64,000 nt of DNA from Bacillus sp. T33-2 (GCF_002860205.1 NZ_PGVB01000002.1:124001-188000), one strand, 5' to 3'. Shown: positions 9,695 to 18,628, numbered from the stretch's first letter. The notes: generated from the letters alone by a model not told the origin. Made by a program: numbers and translations.

Positions 9695-9985
9695 ATGAGA
9701 ATATTTAAGTTTGCATTGGTATTCGTTATTATTGTCACCTTGTTTATTGCATTGAGTCCCATAATAAAAAGTAGATCGATAACAAATTCATATCCATACA
9801 ATTTTGATATTACTTTTATAGATCAATACGGAGGGTTGTATGGGGTATCAGAAGACGGTAAGGGTTTGTATTTTACAGAAGATAAATTAATTCGAAGTGA
9901 TGAAATTTATATTGGTGATACAGTTAAAGCATGGTTTAAAGATAGAAACTTAAAAACTGTTTTACAGGTTGAAAAGCTAGAATAA
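9695..9985 (+). CDS. Small membrane-anchored phage protein, 96 aa
   Basis: Begins MRIFKFALVFVIIVTLFIAL, an N-terminal membrane segment or uncleaved signal, followed by about 70 polar residues (YPYNFDITFIDQYGG...AWFKDRNLKTVLQVEKLE) that would lie outside the membrane. AGAGGTGAT precedes the ATG. It stands alone between two intergenic gaps and ahead of a terminator, so it may be a separately expressed moron such as a superinfection-exclusion protein. That role is a guess from layout only. Confidence 0.6.
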   Translation: MRIFKFALVFVIIVTLFIALSPIIKSRSITNSYPYNFDITFIDQYGGLYGVSEDGKGLYFTEDKLIRSDEIYIGDTVKAWFKDRNLKTVLQVEKLE

Positions 9986-10008
9986 ACAATATTTTCATAA
10001 ATTATTCA

Positions 10009-10037
10009 GGGAGCCTAATTCACGGCTCTCTTTTATT
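10009..10037 (+). terminator. Rho-independent terminator
   Basis: Stem GGGAGCC/GGCTCTC (10009-10015 with 10024-10030, one G-T pair), 8-base loop, then TTTTATTTT. It separates the small membrane protein gene from the tail fibre gene. Confidence 0.75.
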
Positions 10038-10057
10038 TTGATAGAGGAGGTTTTTGA

Positions 10058-13000
10058 ATGTCCTTTGATTATTACCAAAGTGTAATTGGAAAAATACGTA
10101 AAGGCACAGCCGATGATCCGTTTGTAAATGTAAAAGAACCACTTCAGGTAGTCAATTCAAAAGTTGTATTAAGTGAATTACCTGATAAATTCAATCGGCT
10201 ATTTGTCACTCTACCCGATGGAACAAGCCCTTTATCGGAAATCAAAAGTGGTTCACCAACTGCGAATCAATATATCTGCGATTATAGTTTAGGAATAGTT
10301 CTTTTTCACGAATCAAAAAACGGTCAACGATTTATGTTTAATTATAAAGGTCGGGGTGCTGCATTTATAGCAGCCGAAAGAATTTTTACTAAACAAATGA
10401 ACAACGAGGAAATTGTCCAGACTTTACGTGATATATTGAATGAAGCCGATTCTATAATCAATCTCTCGGAGAGATTCACAAACAAAGGTGCTTACTCCCC
10501 CACTGCTGTTTATTACGGAAGGAATATTGTTACATATGATAATGCTTCATACATGTGTATTAACAATAATGCTGATGGTATTATTAATGTCCCTCCTACT
10601 GATACTGCAAATTGGAGACTAATCGTTAGTGTAAAAGAAATAATAACTAACGCTGAACAAGCAACTGATGCAGCTAATCTTGCAGCTGAAACAGCCACTA
10701 CTGCGGCTTCCAATGCTGATGAAAAAGCGACTTTTGCACAAACAGAAGCAAATCGGGCTAAAAATTTAGCTGATACATTTGTCTCCAAAGGTGCTTATAA
10801 TAACACAACTCAATATGTCGTAAACAATACTGTTCTTTATAATGGATCAACTTACAAATGTATAGCAAATTCTAAAGGGATATTACCAACAGACACATCT
10901 AAATGGGAATTAATAGCTCAAGCAGGTGATACACCTCGTGCTGAGTTACAAGCAGTAGACGGTAAAATTGGGGATTTAACGGCATTACAGACAACTGAAA
11001 AAGGCAGCTTAGTCGCCGCAATGAATGAGCACAATGTACAGTTGGGGGAAAAAGCAACTAAAACTGAATTGGGCTCTGGATTAAACCTTAAAGCCGATAC
11101 AACATATGTTAATTCGGAATTATTAAAAAAAGCGAATGTAACTGATTTATCTTCTAAAACAGATAAAACTTATACAGATAATCAACTGTTACTAAAGGCA
11201 GACAAGTCTTATACAGACAATCAATTAGCCTTAAAAGCAGATAAAACGTACACAGATAATCAGCTTTCAACTAAAAGAGAAAAATCTGTGAAGATTCCAG
11301 GAACCGAACTGGATACATCAGCAGACGCAAACAAAATAAAAATGATTAACCTTTCCGATGAAGTACGCCAGGCGATGGCTGGAACCACCCCTATAAATGG
11401 AAGTGTGGCAGATGGGGGTATCACACTTGAGAAGTTGGCTAATCAAGCGGTAGGTCTGCAAAAATTGAGGTTTGCTCACTATGATATGGCTCTTACCACA
11501 CAGGACATTAGCATTTCTTCGGATACGAACGCAGTGATGACCGTTACAATGACGGATAAATCGACCTACAAGAACTATTTGTATTACTACGAAAAGACTG
11601 GACAATACAAGGCTTCTCATCAAATCAACGTTGAAATAGCTTCATATACTTTGAATAGATGGCAATCTTTAGTGTGGGATTTAACAACCAACATGATTCA
11701 GATTTATGATGATGGTACGATACGTCCTGACCAATCCATTCTTTTGGTAACTAATTCAAACGGGAATGCCATCGAAGGCGTATTGCCTAGATTCTTTGCT
11801 GCAAAAAAAGCAGAGAAAATGGATTTCACTGCCTTTGCCAATTCAATTGAAGTTGATGCTGCTAATACAATTTACGTTTACCAAGAAAACGGTGGTGATG
11901 TATATTTCCGTTGGTCGGGCATTATGCGGATTGCAACCAGATTCAAACATATCACGAAGAATTTTGATCAAGTCAAGGCTGACCTTCCATCCCATCATAT
12001 TATTGACAGCAATCCTGAATATGTTAAAAGTTGTATTCGATTGCAAAGGGGATACTTCATGGCTTACGATGCCGATCAGGATAAATTCGTGATTAACAGT
12101 TTTTCTTGGCAATCAAAGGGGAACCTTGTGATTATCGCTGAGAACCGTTCGGGATTTATGGGTGGGGAACTGGGCATTATCGCTACAAATCAAGCGATTG
12201 TGTTTGCTGGTTTGCGTCAAAATCACATCAAACCGTATTACATGGAAAACATTGACCGCAAGACGGATGAAGTCATCATGCTGCAAAACGAGAACACCTT
12301 CACCTTCGGTTACTCGACTGACCACCATGTTGGGGAATGGGTAAACACTTTCCCTGATCATGCCTACAATGTCATGGAAAAAATCGCACGGGAACTCAAT
12401 GTCGATGCGATTTTTAATGGTGGAGATTCTATCCAGTATGGTCGTGGACAGAAATATTACGGTTTTGGTGGCTTAAAGCAGATCGCAAACAAACTTTCCA
12501 TGAAGGATAAACTGTATCTTGCAATTGGGAACCATGACTATAACGGAATGAGTCAGGGCACTTTGAATCCTGACGGGAAAAATAGACGGTCATGGACTCT
12601 TACCCCATATGAAACCTATTCCGTTCTAGGGAAATTCCATGAAAAGGATGTAGTGTGGGGGAGCAAGGAGGGGATGTATTATTACAAAGATTTTGAAGAT
12701 AAGAAAATACGCGCAATCTTCCTGAACTCATCTGATATTCCGCAAACATGGATAAACGATAATGATGGAAAAGAAGATTATTTGAAATATGACCCACTTT
12801 CAATCGGTGGCATACGACAACAGCAAGCGACATGGTTGGCTAATACAGCACTAAATTTTTCAAATAAGGATGACAAAACCGAATGGCACACAGTGATTGT
12901 TTGTCATATCCCAATTTTCCGTGAAGCGGATGGAATGACATGGAACTTCCCTTGGCAACGAACAGATGCGGCAATTCGCACTATCCTGACCGCTTTCATT

Positions 13001-13345
13001 AAAGGACAATCCGCAACCGCACAATATACGGACACAGAATTTGATGGAATACTCAACTTAAACGTTCCGGTCAATTTCACCGCACAAGGATCGATGAAGT
13101 TGGTTGGCGTATTCAGTGGACACAATCACCTGGATAGGCTGATTAAAAATGTGGATGGACTGGTAAATATCACCTCTACTGCTGCCTACCCTGATTATAC
13201 AATTACCGAAGTTGAGCCAACTTATGTCAGGAACCCAACCGAATATAATGAGTTCGCCTTGGATATGGTGGTCATCGATAAAGTTCAAAGGAAAGTATTC
13301 CTAAAAAGGTATGGTGTAGGTTCGGACAGGGAGTTCACTTATTAA
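10058..13345 (+). CDS. Tail fibre / baseplate protein with C-terminal calcineurin-like metallophosphoesterase
   Basis: 1095 residues preceded by GAGGAGG. The N-terminal 110 residues look like a baseplate attachment domain. Two carbohydrate-binding-like repeats follow, each beginning KGAY and ending in a TDT..W..I motif (about residues 145-195 and 245-290). Next comes a short-period repeat (KADKTYTDNQL) predicted as a trimeric coiled coil. The C-terminal part (from about 745) carries all metallophosphoesterase motifs: TDHH (~752), GGDS (~787), GNHD (~823), CHIP (~948) and GHNH (~1020). A wall phosphodiester such as teichoic acid is the likely substrate. Codon choice becomes more GC-rich after about 11300, suggesting an exchanged receptor module. 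Confidence 0.85.
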   Translation: MSFDYYQSVIGKIRKGTADDPFVNVKEPLQVVNSKVVLSELPDKFNRLFVTLPDGTSPLSEIKSGSPTANQYICDYSLGIVLFHESKNGQRFMFNYKGRGAAFIAAERIFTKQMNNEEIVQTLRDILNEADSIINLSERFTNKGAYSPTAVYYGRNIVTYDNASYMCINNNADGIINVPPTDTANWRLIVSVKEIITNAEQATDAANLAAETATTAASNADEKATFAQTEANRAKNLADTFVSKGAYNNTTQYVVNNTVLYNGSTYKCIANSKGILPTDTSKWELIAQAGDTPRAELQAVDGKIGDLTALQTTEKGSLVAAMNEHNVQLGEKATKTELGSGLNLKADTTYVNSELLKKANVTDLSSKTDKTYTDNQLLLKADKSYTDNQLALKADKTYTDNQLSTKREKSVKIPGTELDTSADANKIKMINLSDEVRQAMAGTTPINGSVADGGITLEKLANQAVGLQKLRFAHYDMALTTQDISISSDTNAVMTVTMTDKSTYKNYLYYYEKTGQYKASHQINVEIASYTLNRWQSLVWDLTTNMIQIYDDGTIRPDQSILLVTNSNGNAIEGVLPRFFAAKKAEKMDFTAFANSIEVDAANTIYVYQENGGDVYFRWSGIMRIATRFKHITKNFDQVKADLPSHHIIDSNPEYVKSCIRLQRGYFMAYDADQDKFVINSFSWQSKGNLVIIAENRSGFMGGELGIIATNQAIVFAGLRQNHIKPYYMENIDRKTDEVIMLQNENTFTFGYSTDHHVGEWVNTFPDHAYNVMEKIARELNVDAIFNGGDSIQYGRGQKYYGFGGLKQIANKLSMKDKLYLAIGNHDYNGMSQGTLNPDGKNRRSWTLTPYETYSVLGKFHEKDVVWGSKEGMYYYKDFEDKKIRAIFLNSSDIPQTWINDNDGKEDYLKYDPLSIGGIRQQQATWLANTALNFSNKDDKTEWHTVIVCHIPIFREADGMTWNFPWQRTDAAIRTILTAFIKGQSATAQYTDTEFDGILNLNVPVNFTAQGSMKLVGVFSGHNHLDRLIKNVDGLVNITSTAAYPDYTITEVEPTYVRNPTEYNEFALDMVVIDKVQRKVFLKRYGVGSDREFTY

Positions 13346-13388
13346 TTAAAATTTGGACTAATGCACAGGGATCTCTCAATTGAATAGC

Positions 13389-13440
13389 AATAAAGACACC
13401 TGTCTCACGGGATTGAGATAATCAGGTGTCTTTATTTTGG
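13389..13440 (+). terminator. Strong terminator hairpin after the tail fibre gene
   Basis: 14-bp perfect stem (13389-13402 with 13423-13436) with a second internal TCTCA/TGAGA stem. The right arm runs into TTTATTTT and the complement offers a T-run too, so it may work both ways. It divides the tail from the lysis module. Confidence 0.85.
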
Positions 13441-13520
13441 CTACTATGTAACCTCTTTCAATTATAACAGATTGAGGTGATGTTGTAAACTAAATAACTA
13501 AGTACAGGAGTGTTTAACAC

Positions 13521-13889
13521 ATGGTTCAAGAGGACATTTATCAACGATTAACTAAAGTCGAAACAAAACTAGAAGAACACTCAAAATTATTAGAGAAACA
13601 ACAAGACCGTAATAACAGTCAAGTTGAACTTAACACACTTCTAAAGATACAGATTGAGACGAGCAAAGAACAAAGCAAGCAGATGGAAAAGTTCGGAGAC
13701 ACGTTGGATCGGGTAAATATCAATTTAACAAATTTAAATTCTAAACAGGAGCTTTTAGATGAACGAGTAACTGGCATTGAAGGCAATTTGAGTAAACAAA
13801 ACTTAAACCTCATCGACATTATTAAATATATTGGTGCGACTGGAATTGGTATTGCTGTTGCTTATCTCTATGTGACGTTGGGGCTATAA
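13521..13889 (+). CDS. xhlA: XhlA-like hemolysin/holin-associated protein
   Basis: 122 residues, first gene of the lysis module. Residues 1-90 form a heptad-rich coiled coil (RLTKVETKLEEHSKLLEKQ...) and a single C-terminal membrane segment (IGATGIGIAVAYLYVTLGL) follows, matching the XhlA family. In PBSX-type phages XhlA cooperates with a holin and an amidase in lysis, and the next two genes are exactly an amidase and a holin. CAGGAG precedes the ATG. Confidence 0.8.
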   Translation: MVQEDIYQRLTKVETKLEEHSKLLEKQQDRNNSQVELNTLLKIQIETSKEQSKQMEKFGDTLDRVNINLTNLNSKQELLDERVTGIEGNLSKQNLNLIDIIKYIGATGIGIAVAYLYVTLGL

Positions 13890-13920
13890 AAGGAATTAAT
13901 TAAATAAGGAGGAATAATTA

Positions 13921-14991
13921 ATGAGTTGGATAGCAGATAAAGTGTTCAACAATGTCGATGATTTCATTCAATGGCTAGAAGCAAATTTTGGCGAATATAT
14001 TTCTAAGCATATTAGCGAAAATCACGTTCACCATACTTGGAAGCCGAATCACTCTAATTATCCCAAATATTCAACATTGCAGCTACATAAAAATATGAGA
14101 AATACACATAAGAACTCAAACAAATGGGATGATATTGCTCAAAATATTACTATTGGTAAAAATGGCGATATTATCACCGGACGTGATATTCGTAAGATTC
14201 CTATATCCGCCACTGGATATAACGGCAGTACTAATTGGCATCCATTCGCGTATGAAATGATAGGAAATTTTGATAAAGGTAACGATATATTACAAGGTAA
14301 GCAATTGGAATCTGCAATCAAAATTTCAAGATACTTCTACAAAAAAGGCAAGAGTGTAAGGTTTCATAGAGAACTCTTAATGAATGGAAAACAGCCTAAA
14401 ACATGTCCTGGAACAAGTATAGATAAAAATCAATTTATGGGGTTAGTTAATGATAGCAGATATGACGTAAACCCATCCCCTGCCCCATCTTCTAGTTCAC
14501 AAATTCACGGAGGTGAAATGGACAAAATGCTATATCAGATCAAAGTAAATGATGGAATCACGGGTCTAAACATAAGAAATGGAAACTCTTTTGTCTCCCC
14601 TATCAGTAGGACAACAAAAGAAAAAGAAGAGCACCTAGTATTTGAAGAAAAGAATGGTATGTACCGAATTTCAGGTCACGAATGGATCACTGCTAGTCCT
14701 AAATACGTTTCAATTGTTGTTGATTTTACAAAACCAAGACCGACTAATGAGATTAGATACATTTATACAGGTGGTTATGCCGGGACTCCACTAATGGAAG
14801 TTCACGACTACCTACTTAAAACTGGACACAATTTCGACGTTAAGCGTGGTATGGATGGATCACTGGTATTTCTAATTGGACAATTTGATACCGGATTGCA
14901 AAACTTTAAAGACTGTAAAGCCTTCCTGGATTCCAAAGGTCATTATAATAAATTGTTAATTCCTGAAGAAGCTGCTGAATGGAGAAAGTAA
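13921..14991 (+). CDS. Endolysin: N-acetylmuramoyl-L-alanine amidase with C-terminal SPOR-like domain
   Basis: 356 residues. An amidase_2/PGRP-like domain fills residues 1-180. The probable zinc ligands are in VHHTW and in FHRELL...KTCPG, where the Cys-Pro-Gly motif is typical. There is no signal peptide, so export depends on the holin. A central 80-residue domain and a C-terminal SPOR-like segment (about 275-355, FDVKRGMDGSLVFLIGQF) probably bind the cell wall. It cleaves the bond between muramic acid and L-alanine. AAGGAGGAA lies before the ATG, and the holin follows after 33 bases. Confidence 0.88.
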   Translation: MSWIADKVFNNVDDFIQWLEANFGEYISKHISENHVHHTWKPNHSNYPKYSTLQLHKNMRNTHKNSNKWDDIAQNITIGKNGDIITGRDIRKIPISATGYNGSTNWHPFAYEMIGNFDKGNDILQGKQLESAIKISRYFYKKGKSVRFHRELLMNGKQPKTCPGTSIDKNQFMGLVNDSRYDVNPSPAPSSSSQIHGGEMDKMLYQIKVNDGITGLNIRNGNSFVSPISRTTKEKEEHLVFEEKNGMYRISGHEWITASPKYVSIVVDFTKPRPTNEIRYIYTGGYAGTPLMEVHDYLLKTGHNFDVKRGMDGSLVFLIGQFDTGLQNFKDCKAFLDSKGHYNKLLIPEEAAEWRK

Positions 14992-15024
14992 AAAAAATTA
15001 ATTTAATACTAGGAGGAATAAATA

Positions 15025-15285
15025 ATGAATAAAATCAACTGGTCAGTACGATTTAAAAACCCCCTTTTCTTATCACAATTATTCATGGCATTCTTTGTTC
15101 CAATTTTAGGTTACTTCGGCTTAACAGCACAAGATATGACTACATGGAAATCTGTTGGTGATTTGGTTGTTGACGCAGTTTCTAATCCGTATGTGGTTTC
15201 CTTGATTGTTGTCAGTGTTTATAATGCAATTACCAATCCGATGAGCAAAGGGTTTGGAGATAGTGATGAGGATTTGAACAAGTAA
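15025..15285 (+). CDS. Phage holin, phi LC3-type
   Basis: 86 residues starting MNKINWSVRFKNPLF, a hallmark of phi LC3 family holins, with two membrane segments (LFMAFFVPILGYFG and VVSLIVVSVYNAI) and a charged, acidic C-terminus. It would form membrane lesions that let the upstream amidase reach the wall. AGGAGG precedes the ATG and a terminator follows at once, so it closes the lysis operon. Confidence 0.92.
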   Translation: MNKINWSVRFKNPLFLSQLFMAFFVPILGYFGLTAQDMTTWKSVGDLVVDAVSNPYVVSLIVVSVYNAITNPMSKGFGDSDEDLNK

Positions 15286-15295
15286 ATGTGAAATG

Positions 15296-15322
15296 GGAGA
15301 GGGTATTCCCTCTCCTCTTTTC
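15296..15322 (+). terminator. Terminator after the holin gene
   Basis: 8-bp perfect stem GGAGAGGG/CCCTCTCC (15296-15303 with 15308-15315), loop TATT, followed by TCTTTTCC. It ends the lysis operon. Confidence 0.8.
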
Positions 15323-15416
15323 CATATGGCTACTCACTGGTGTAATTATAAGTTACACATTTTGAAATAAAAAATTCACGGTAAAATTTAACTTTTATCA
15401 ATATGGAGGTTAAATG

Positions 15417-15557
15417 ATGATAGGTGACACAATTTATGTCAATCTAAGTTCACTAATCGTTAAAGGCAAAGTAATTGAAATAATTGGTGATAAGTTGGTT
15501 GTTGAACTTGAAGACCAAAGCCGATGCATTGTAGTAAAGGAGCAAATAGTTAAATAA
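15417..15557 (+). CDS. Small phage protein, 46 aa, function unknown
   Basis: GGAGGT at 15405-15410 serves tandem ATGs at 15414 and 15417; the second has the better 6-base spacing. The product, MIGDTIYVNLSSLIVKGKV then EIIGDKLVVELEDQ, looks like a small beta-barrel (KOW/SH3-like fold) without Cys or membrane segment. It lies alone between the lysis operon and the Ig-like cassette. No known family recognised. Confidence 0.6.
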   Translation: MIGDTIYVNLSSLIVKGKVIEIIGDKLVVELEDQSRCIVVKEQIVK

Positions 15558-15638
15558 TTTCACATTACCAGCCCAGTCTATTCCTCCATTATATGTGAAC
15601 AATCAACCATCTTAAACAATATCAGGAGGTAAAATCAA

Positions 15639-16316
15639 ATGGCTAACTATCTATATTTAACCCTAGATACAACCAACCCTTCAAACCCTACTATTTCAAT
15701 TGATGGTGGTGCAACCTACGCAACTAATCAGTTAGTTACCCTGTCAATTGGTACATCCGATGCAGACACAACAGGATATCAAATGCTTATTTGGGGTAAC
15801 GTTGATACAGCATACGACACCAATATACAGGCGACTGAAGGCACTAGTCAATGGATTGCTTATAACAATAGCAAACAGGTAAAACTATCTACTGGAGATG
15901 GAGCAAAAACAATTTACCTTAAAATTCGTGATGACGTACATAATAGTTCAGCTCAAGTGTCAGATAGCATCAATCTTGATACAAGCATTGCCACAGTAAC
16001 TGTAACTAATCCAGACGTAAATAAGATTTCTAAGAACGCAGGAAAGAATGTCGCCTCCTTTACATTCTCGGTTGATAAAGCATTTACTCAATATCAAGTT
16101 AAAGTTGTCTCGGCAACGAGTGCATCTCAAAACACTGGTACAATCATCCCAACTACAGCAGGTTCGACAAATACAAGTGGAACTGGAACATTTGCATCGG
16201 GCACTCCAATAACTGTGACTATTAATGGTGCTGATTTGGAGACAGCCAGTACTGGCGACGGTCAGAAAATAGTAAAAGTCTTCGTTCTAGATGAAGCAGG
16301 AAAATGGAGTGCTTAA
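15639..16316 (+). CDS. Ig-like domain phage protein
   Basis: 225 residues with ATCAGGAGG upstream. Two beta-sandwich domains are apparent. Residues 1-115 start LYLTLDTTNPSNPTISIDGG, and a Thr/Ser/Gly-rich domain from about 120 ends in VKVFVLDEAGKWSA. The second resembles the C-terminal domain of the LamG-like protein at 17080, so the cassette shares modules. There is no signal peptide, which favours a virion decoration or tail accessory protein over a secreted product. Confidence 0.65.
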   Translation: MANYLYLTLDTTNPSNPTISIDGGATYATNQLVTLSIGTSDADTTGYQMLIWGNVDTAYDTNIQATEGTSQWIAYNNSKQVKLSTGDGAKTIYLKIRDDVHNSSAQVSDSINLDTSIATVTVTNPDVNKISKNAGKNVASFTFSVDKAFTQYQVKVVSATSASQNTGTIIPTTAGSTNTSGTGTFASGTPITVTINGADLETASTGDGQKIVKVFVLDEAGKWSA

Positions 16317-16335
16317 TTTAAAGTAGGTGAAAGAA

Positions 16336-16776
16336 ATGAGTAGTTTTTGTTTTATTACGTTAGATACTACTGCTCCTGAGTTAGAAATATTCGCTCCATC
16401 TTACACAACAAATCAAATAGAAAACCATATAACCATTGAAGCTAATGAAGAATTATCATCATACCAAGAAGTCTATCTAACTGATAGTTTAGGAAATAGG
16501 TATGATTACAGTTTCCTTTTGGAAGGAAATAAATTAATTGGAAAAATAAAATTTACAGATTCACCTTTAGGGTTTGTTACTTTGTTCGCAAAAGTTAAAG
16601 ATACAGTTAATAATGAGTCATCGGTATATCAGAAAACTATTGAAATTAAAGAAAACCTTTCATCGCTAAAGATAGAGATTTCTGATGATGTCTGTCCTAT
16701 TTTTATTTCAGAAACTACAAATGAATTAATTCTAACGACTACCACAAAAGAATTGATATTAGAAATTGAAATTTAG
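16336..16776 (+). CDS. Ig-like domain phage protein, paralogue of the preceding gene
   Basis: 146 residues from the ATG at 16336, spaced correctly from AGGTG; a GTG at 16327 would lie inside the ribosome site. It opens SSFCFITLDTTAPELEIFAP, parallel to the LTLDTT opening of the upstream gene. A bacterial Ig-like fold (FVTLFAKVKDTVNNESS) follows, then a repetitive Ile/Thr/Leu/Glu tail. Probably the same structural class as its neighbour; precise role unknown. Confidence 0.6.
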   Translation: MSSFCFITLDTTAPELEIFAPSYTTNQIENHITIEANEELSSYQEVYLTDSLGNRYDYSFLLEGNKLIGKIKFTDSPLGFVTLFAKVKDTVNNESSVYQKTIEIKENLSSLKIEISDDVCPIFISETTNELILTTTTKELILEIEI

Positions 16777-16787
16777 GGGTGAATATA

Positions 16788-17075
16788 TTGAAGAGTTACC
16801 CTACTGGAACAACTGTAACATTAAGGTGTACATTTAAAAATGAAGAAGGTCAAAGTGTAGATCCCACTGTAGTTAAACTAATAATCTATAATCATAAATA
16901 TGAAATAACTGAAACTATTAATGTTACAACCAAGAAAGAAGTTGGAGAATATTATCATCGCTACGTAACCCCCGCTAAATCTCAAACTATTATTTATGAA
17001 TGGAACGGGGAGATTGATGGGCTACCATCGGTTGAGCGAAATAGTTTCCTTACCAAATTTATGGTAGGGAGTTGA
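16788..17075 (+). CDS. Small phage protein of the Ig/LamG cassette, 95 aa
   Basis: The TTG at 16788 is preferred: it lies 6-7 bases after GGGGTG, whereas the GTG at 16779 overlaps that site. Sequence includes SYPTGTTVTLRCTFKNEEG and IIYEWNGEIDGLPSVERN, a predicted all-beta domain resembling small head-tail or baseplate accessory proteins. It is 2 bp upstream of the LamG-like gene's start region, so the two are probably co-translated. No family assigned. Confidence 0.55.
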   Translation: MKSYPTGTTVTLRCTFKNEEGQSVDPTVVKLIIYNHKYEITETINVTTKKEVGEYYHRYVTPAKSQTIIYEWNGEIDGLPSVERNSFLTKFMVGS

Positions 17076-17079
17076 TTGA

Positions 17080-17991
17080 ATGCCTATTGTAACAGAAGGT
17101 TTATTAGGTTACTGGAATTACCAGCAGGGGATAAATGGTTCGACATGGGAGAATCTTGCCCCGATAACAAAAGGAACGAACAACGGAACCATTTTCGGAG
17201 CCACGCTTCAGGATGACGGGTTATATTTTGACGGTGTTGATGATTATGTAGAAGTATTAGGAAATTTCCCTGCAGCAGTAACAATTGAAATAATTGTGTC
17301 TGTTAGCAACGTTGTTAATTGTGCTATAGTTGGGTACGGTGCAGGGACAAATCGAATAAGTATTATAAACAGTAGAAATGCATGGGTATATCGAGGAGCC
17401 TCTAGATTATTAAATTCCTTCCCAACTATTGTTGCTAACTCTCAATACTATTTCGCCGGGTCAGTTAGTACTGCTAATGCTATTTTTAATATGGATGCGA
17501 ATACACCTATCACGTATGCATCTAATTATATATTAAGTGCTGATACCATTTTCCGTATGGGTGGTATTACTGGACAACCGTTCTTCAACGGAAAAATAAA
17601 AGTGGTTCGGATTTATAACAGAGCATTAACGCAAGCCGAATTAAATCAAAACCGCGCGGAAGGAACAAACATCGGACTGGAAACAACGCCACCTTCTGCT
17701 ACGCCCGTAGTAACAATAGCGTCCACTAGTAGAACAAAATTATCAGATGAGGCTATGATGGATAGATCAAACATAACCTTTAAATTTGATAAGGATATTA
17801 CCGCATGGGAAGTTAGAGTTTTGGGTACTGGACAAGGAACTGGTACACTCGCTGCAAGTGGTGGCTCTGTTTCTGCAAACACAAATATTGTTGCTGAAGT
17901 TGATTGGACTGAATTGTATCAGGAAGGTCAAAACAAAATTAATATTTATGGTCAGGGAACCGATGGTTCTTGGACACCTTATGATCCGTAG
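17080..17991 (+). CDS. LamG / concanavalin A-like lectin domain phage protein
   Basis: 303 residues. The first 205 form a LamG_3-type jelly roll: GLLGYWNYQQG at the start, LYFDGVDDYVEV in the middle, and the diagnostic end FNGKIKVVRIYNRALTQAE. An Ig-like domain (about 215-303, FKFDKDITAWEVRVLG) related to that in the gene at 15639 follows. LamG folds bind sugars, so a surface-adhesion or receptor-scanning role on the virion is likely, but no catalytic site is seen. It is the last rightward gene before the integration module. Confidence 0.75.
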   Translation: MPIVTEGLLGYWNYQQGINGSTWENLAPITKGTNNGTIFGATLQDDGLYFDGVDDYVEVLGNFPAAVTIEIIVSVSNVVNCAIVGYGAGTNRISIINSRNAWVYRGASRLLNSFPTIVANSQYYFAGSVSTANAIFNMDANTPITYASNYILSADTIFRMGGITGQPFFNGKIKVVRIYNRALTQAELNQNRAEGTNIGLETTPPSATPVVTIASTSRTKLSDEAMMDRSNITFKFDKDITAWEVRVLGTGQGTGTLAASGGSVSANTNIVAEVDWTELYQEGQNKINIYGQGTDGSWTPYDP

Positions 17992-18029
17992 GAGAATTCA
18001 TAATTTCTCATAAAATCCTTCTTTTATTG

Positions 18030-18105
18030 GAAAAAGTTTGTGAAATCTCTATTTTAAGTGTTGATATATCAGCATTTCATCATGGTAAATTTCACAAACT
18101 TTTTC
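18030..18105. repeat. 17-bp perfect inverted repeat around an inner palindrome
   Basis: Arms at 18030-18046 and 18089-18105 are exact complements (AAAAAGTTTGTGAAAT core), enclosing the palindrome TGATATATCA at 18062-18071. It lies in the 229-base gap between the LamG gene and the zinc-ribbon minigene. T-runs are modest, so besides termination it could be a recombinase or replication-related site. A second short inverted repeat (ATCCACAAT/ATTGTGGAT) follows near 18180-18210. Confidence 0.7.
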
Positions 18106-18220
18106 TTATATTCCTCAACCTCTCCCCTTCTTTCATTTTCAACCTCCCTCAAGCGATTTGTTGTCACCCTAAAAAGAAAAATCCACAATCCGTTAATAAA
18201 TTGTGGATAAAATTCTGAAA

Positions 18221-18550
18221 TTAATATTGTATTTGTCCTTCTTTCATGTACATCGGTTCTTGATTGACCATATGCACAATAAAGTCATTCTTATCACTCA
18301 CTTGAATCCTGTCTACTTTATGCATAATCAGGTTATAAATATTTTCTTCTGATCTTTCTTCTATCTTCAATCTTCTACTTATGAACTCCACCATTCTATT
18401 CTCATCTACAATAATTCTCTTGCAGCTTGAATAATTATCATATCCCTGACATACCCACTTGAATATCCCACGTTCATTCTTTCTCTTATACAATTTCTCA
18501 CAGTGACTGCAAATCATTTTACCTGTAAAGACTGCCATTATTAATTCCAC
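18221..18550 (-). CDS. Recombinase zinc-ribbon minigene (orphan C-terminal recombinase fragment)
   Basis: 109 residues (or 105 from an internal ATG), with no clear ribosome site. It contains the zinc beta-ribbon of large serine recombinases (FTGKMICSHCEKLYKRK...WVCQGYDNYSSCK) and the following C-terminal segment, but no catalytic serine domain. It is antisense to, and upstream of, the complete recombinase, whose own ribbon is clearly different. It may be a relic of another recombinase or a small partner protein (for example a directionality factor); sequence alone cannot decide. Confidence 0.6.
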   Translation of the reverse strand: MELIMAVFTGKMICSHCEKLYKRKNERGIFKWVCQGYDNYSSCKRIIVDENRMVEFISRRLKIEERSEENIYNLIMHKVDRIQVSDKNDFIVHMVNQEPMYMKEGQIQY

Positions 18551-18628
18551 ACTTTGCCGTTTTATTTATAAGTTATAGGAATTTTTCTTAAATTATATAC
18601 TCGTCCTATACTAATGGAATTTCTTTGT

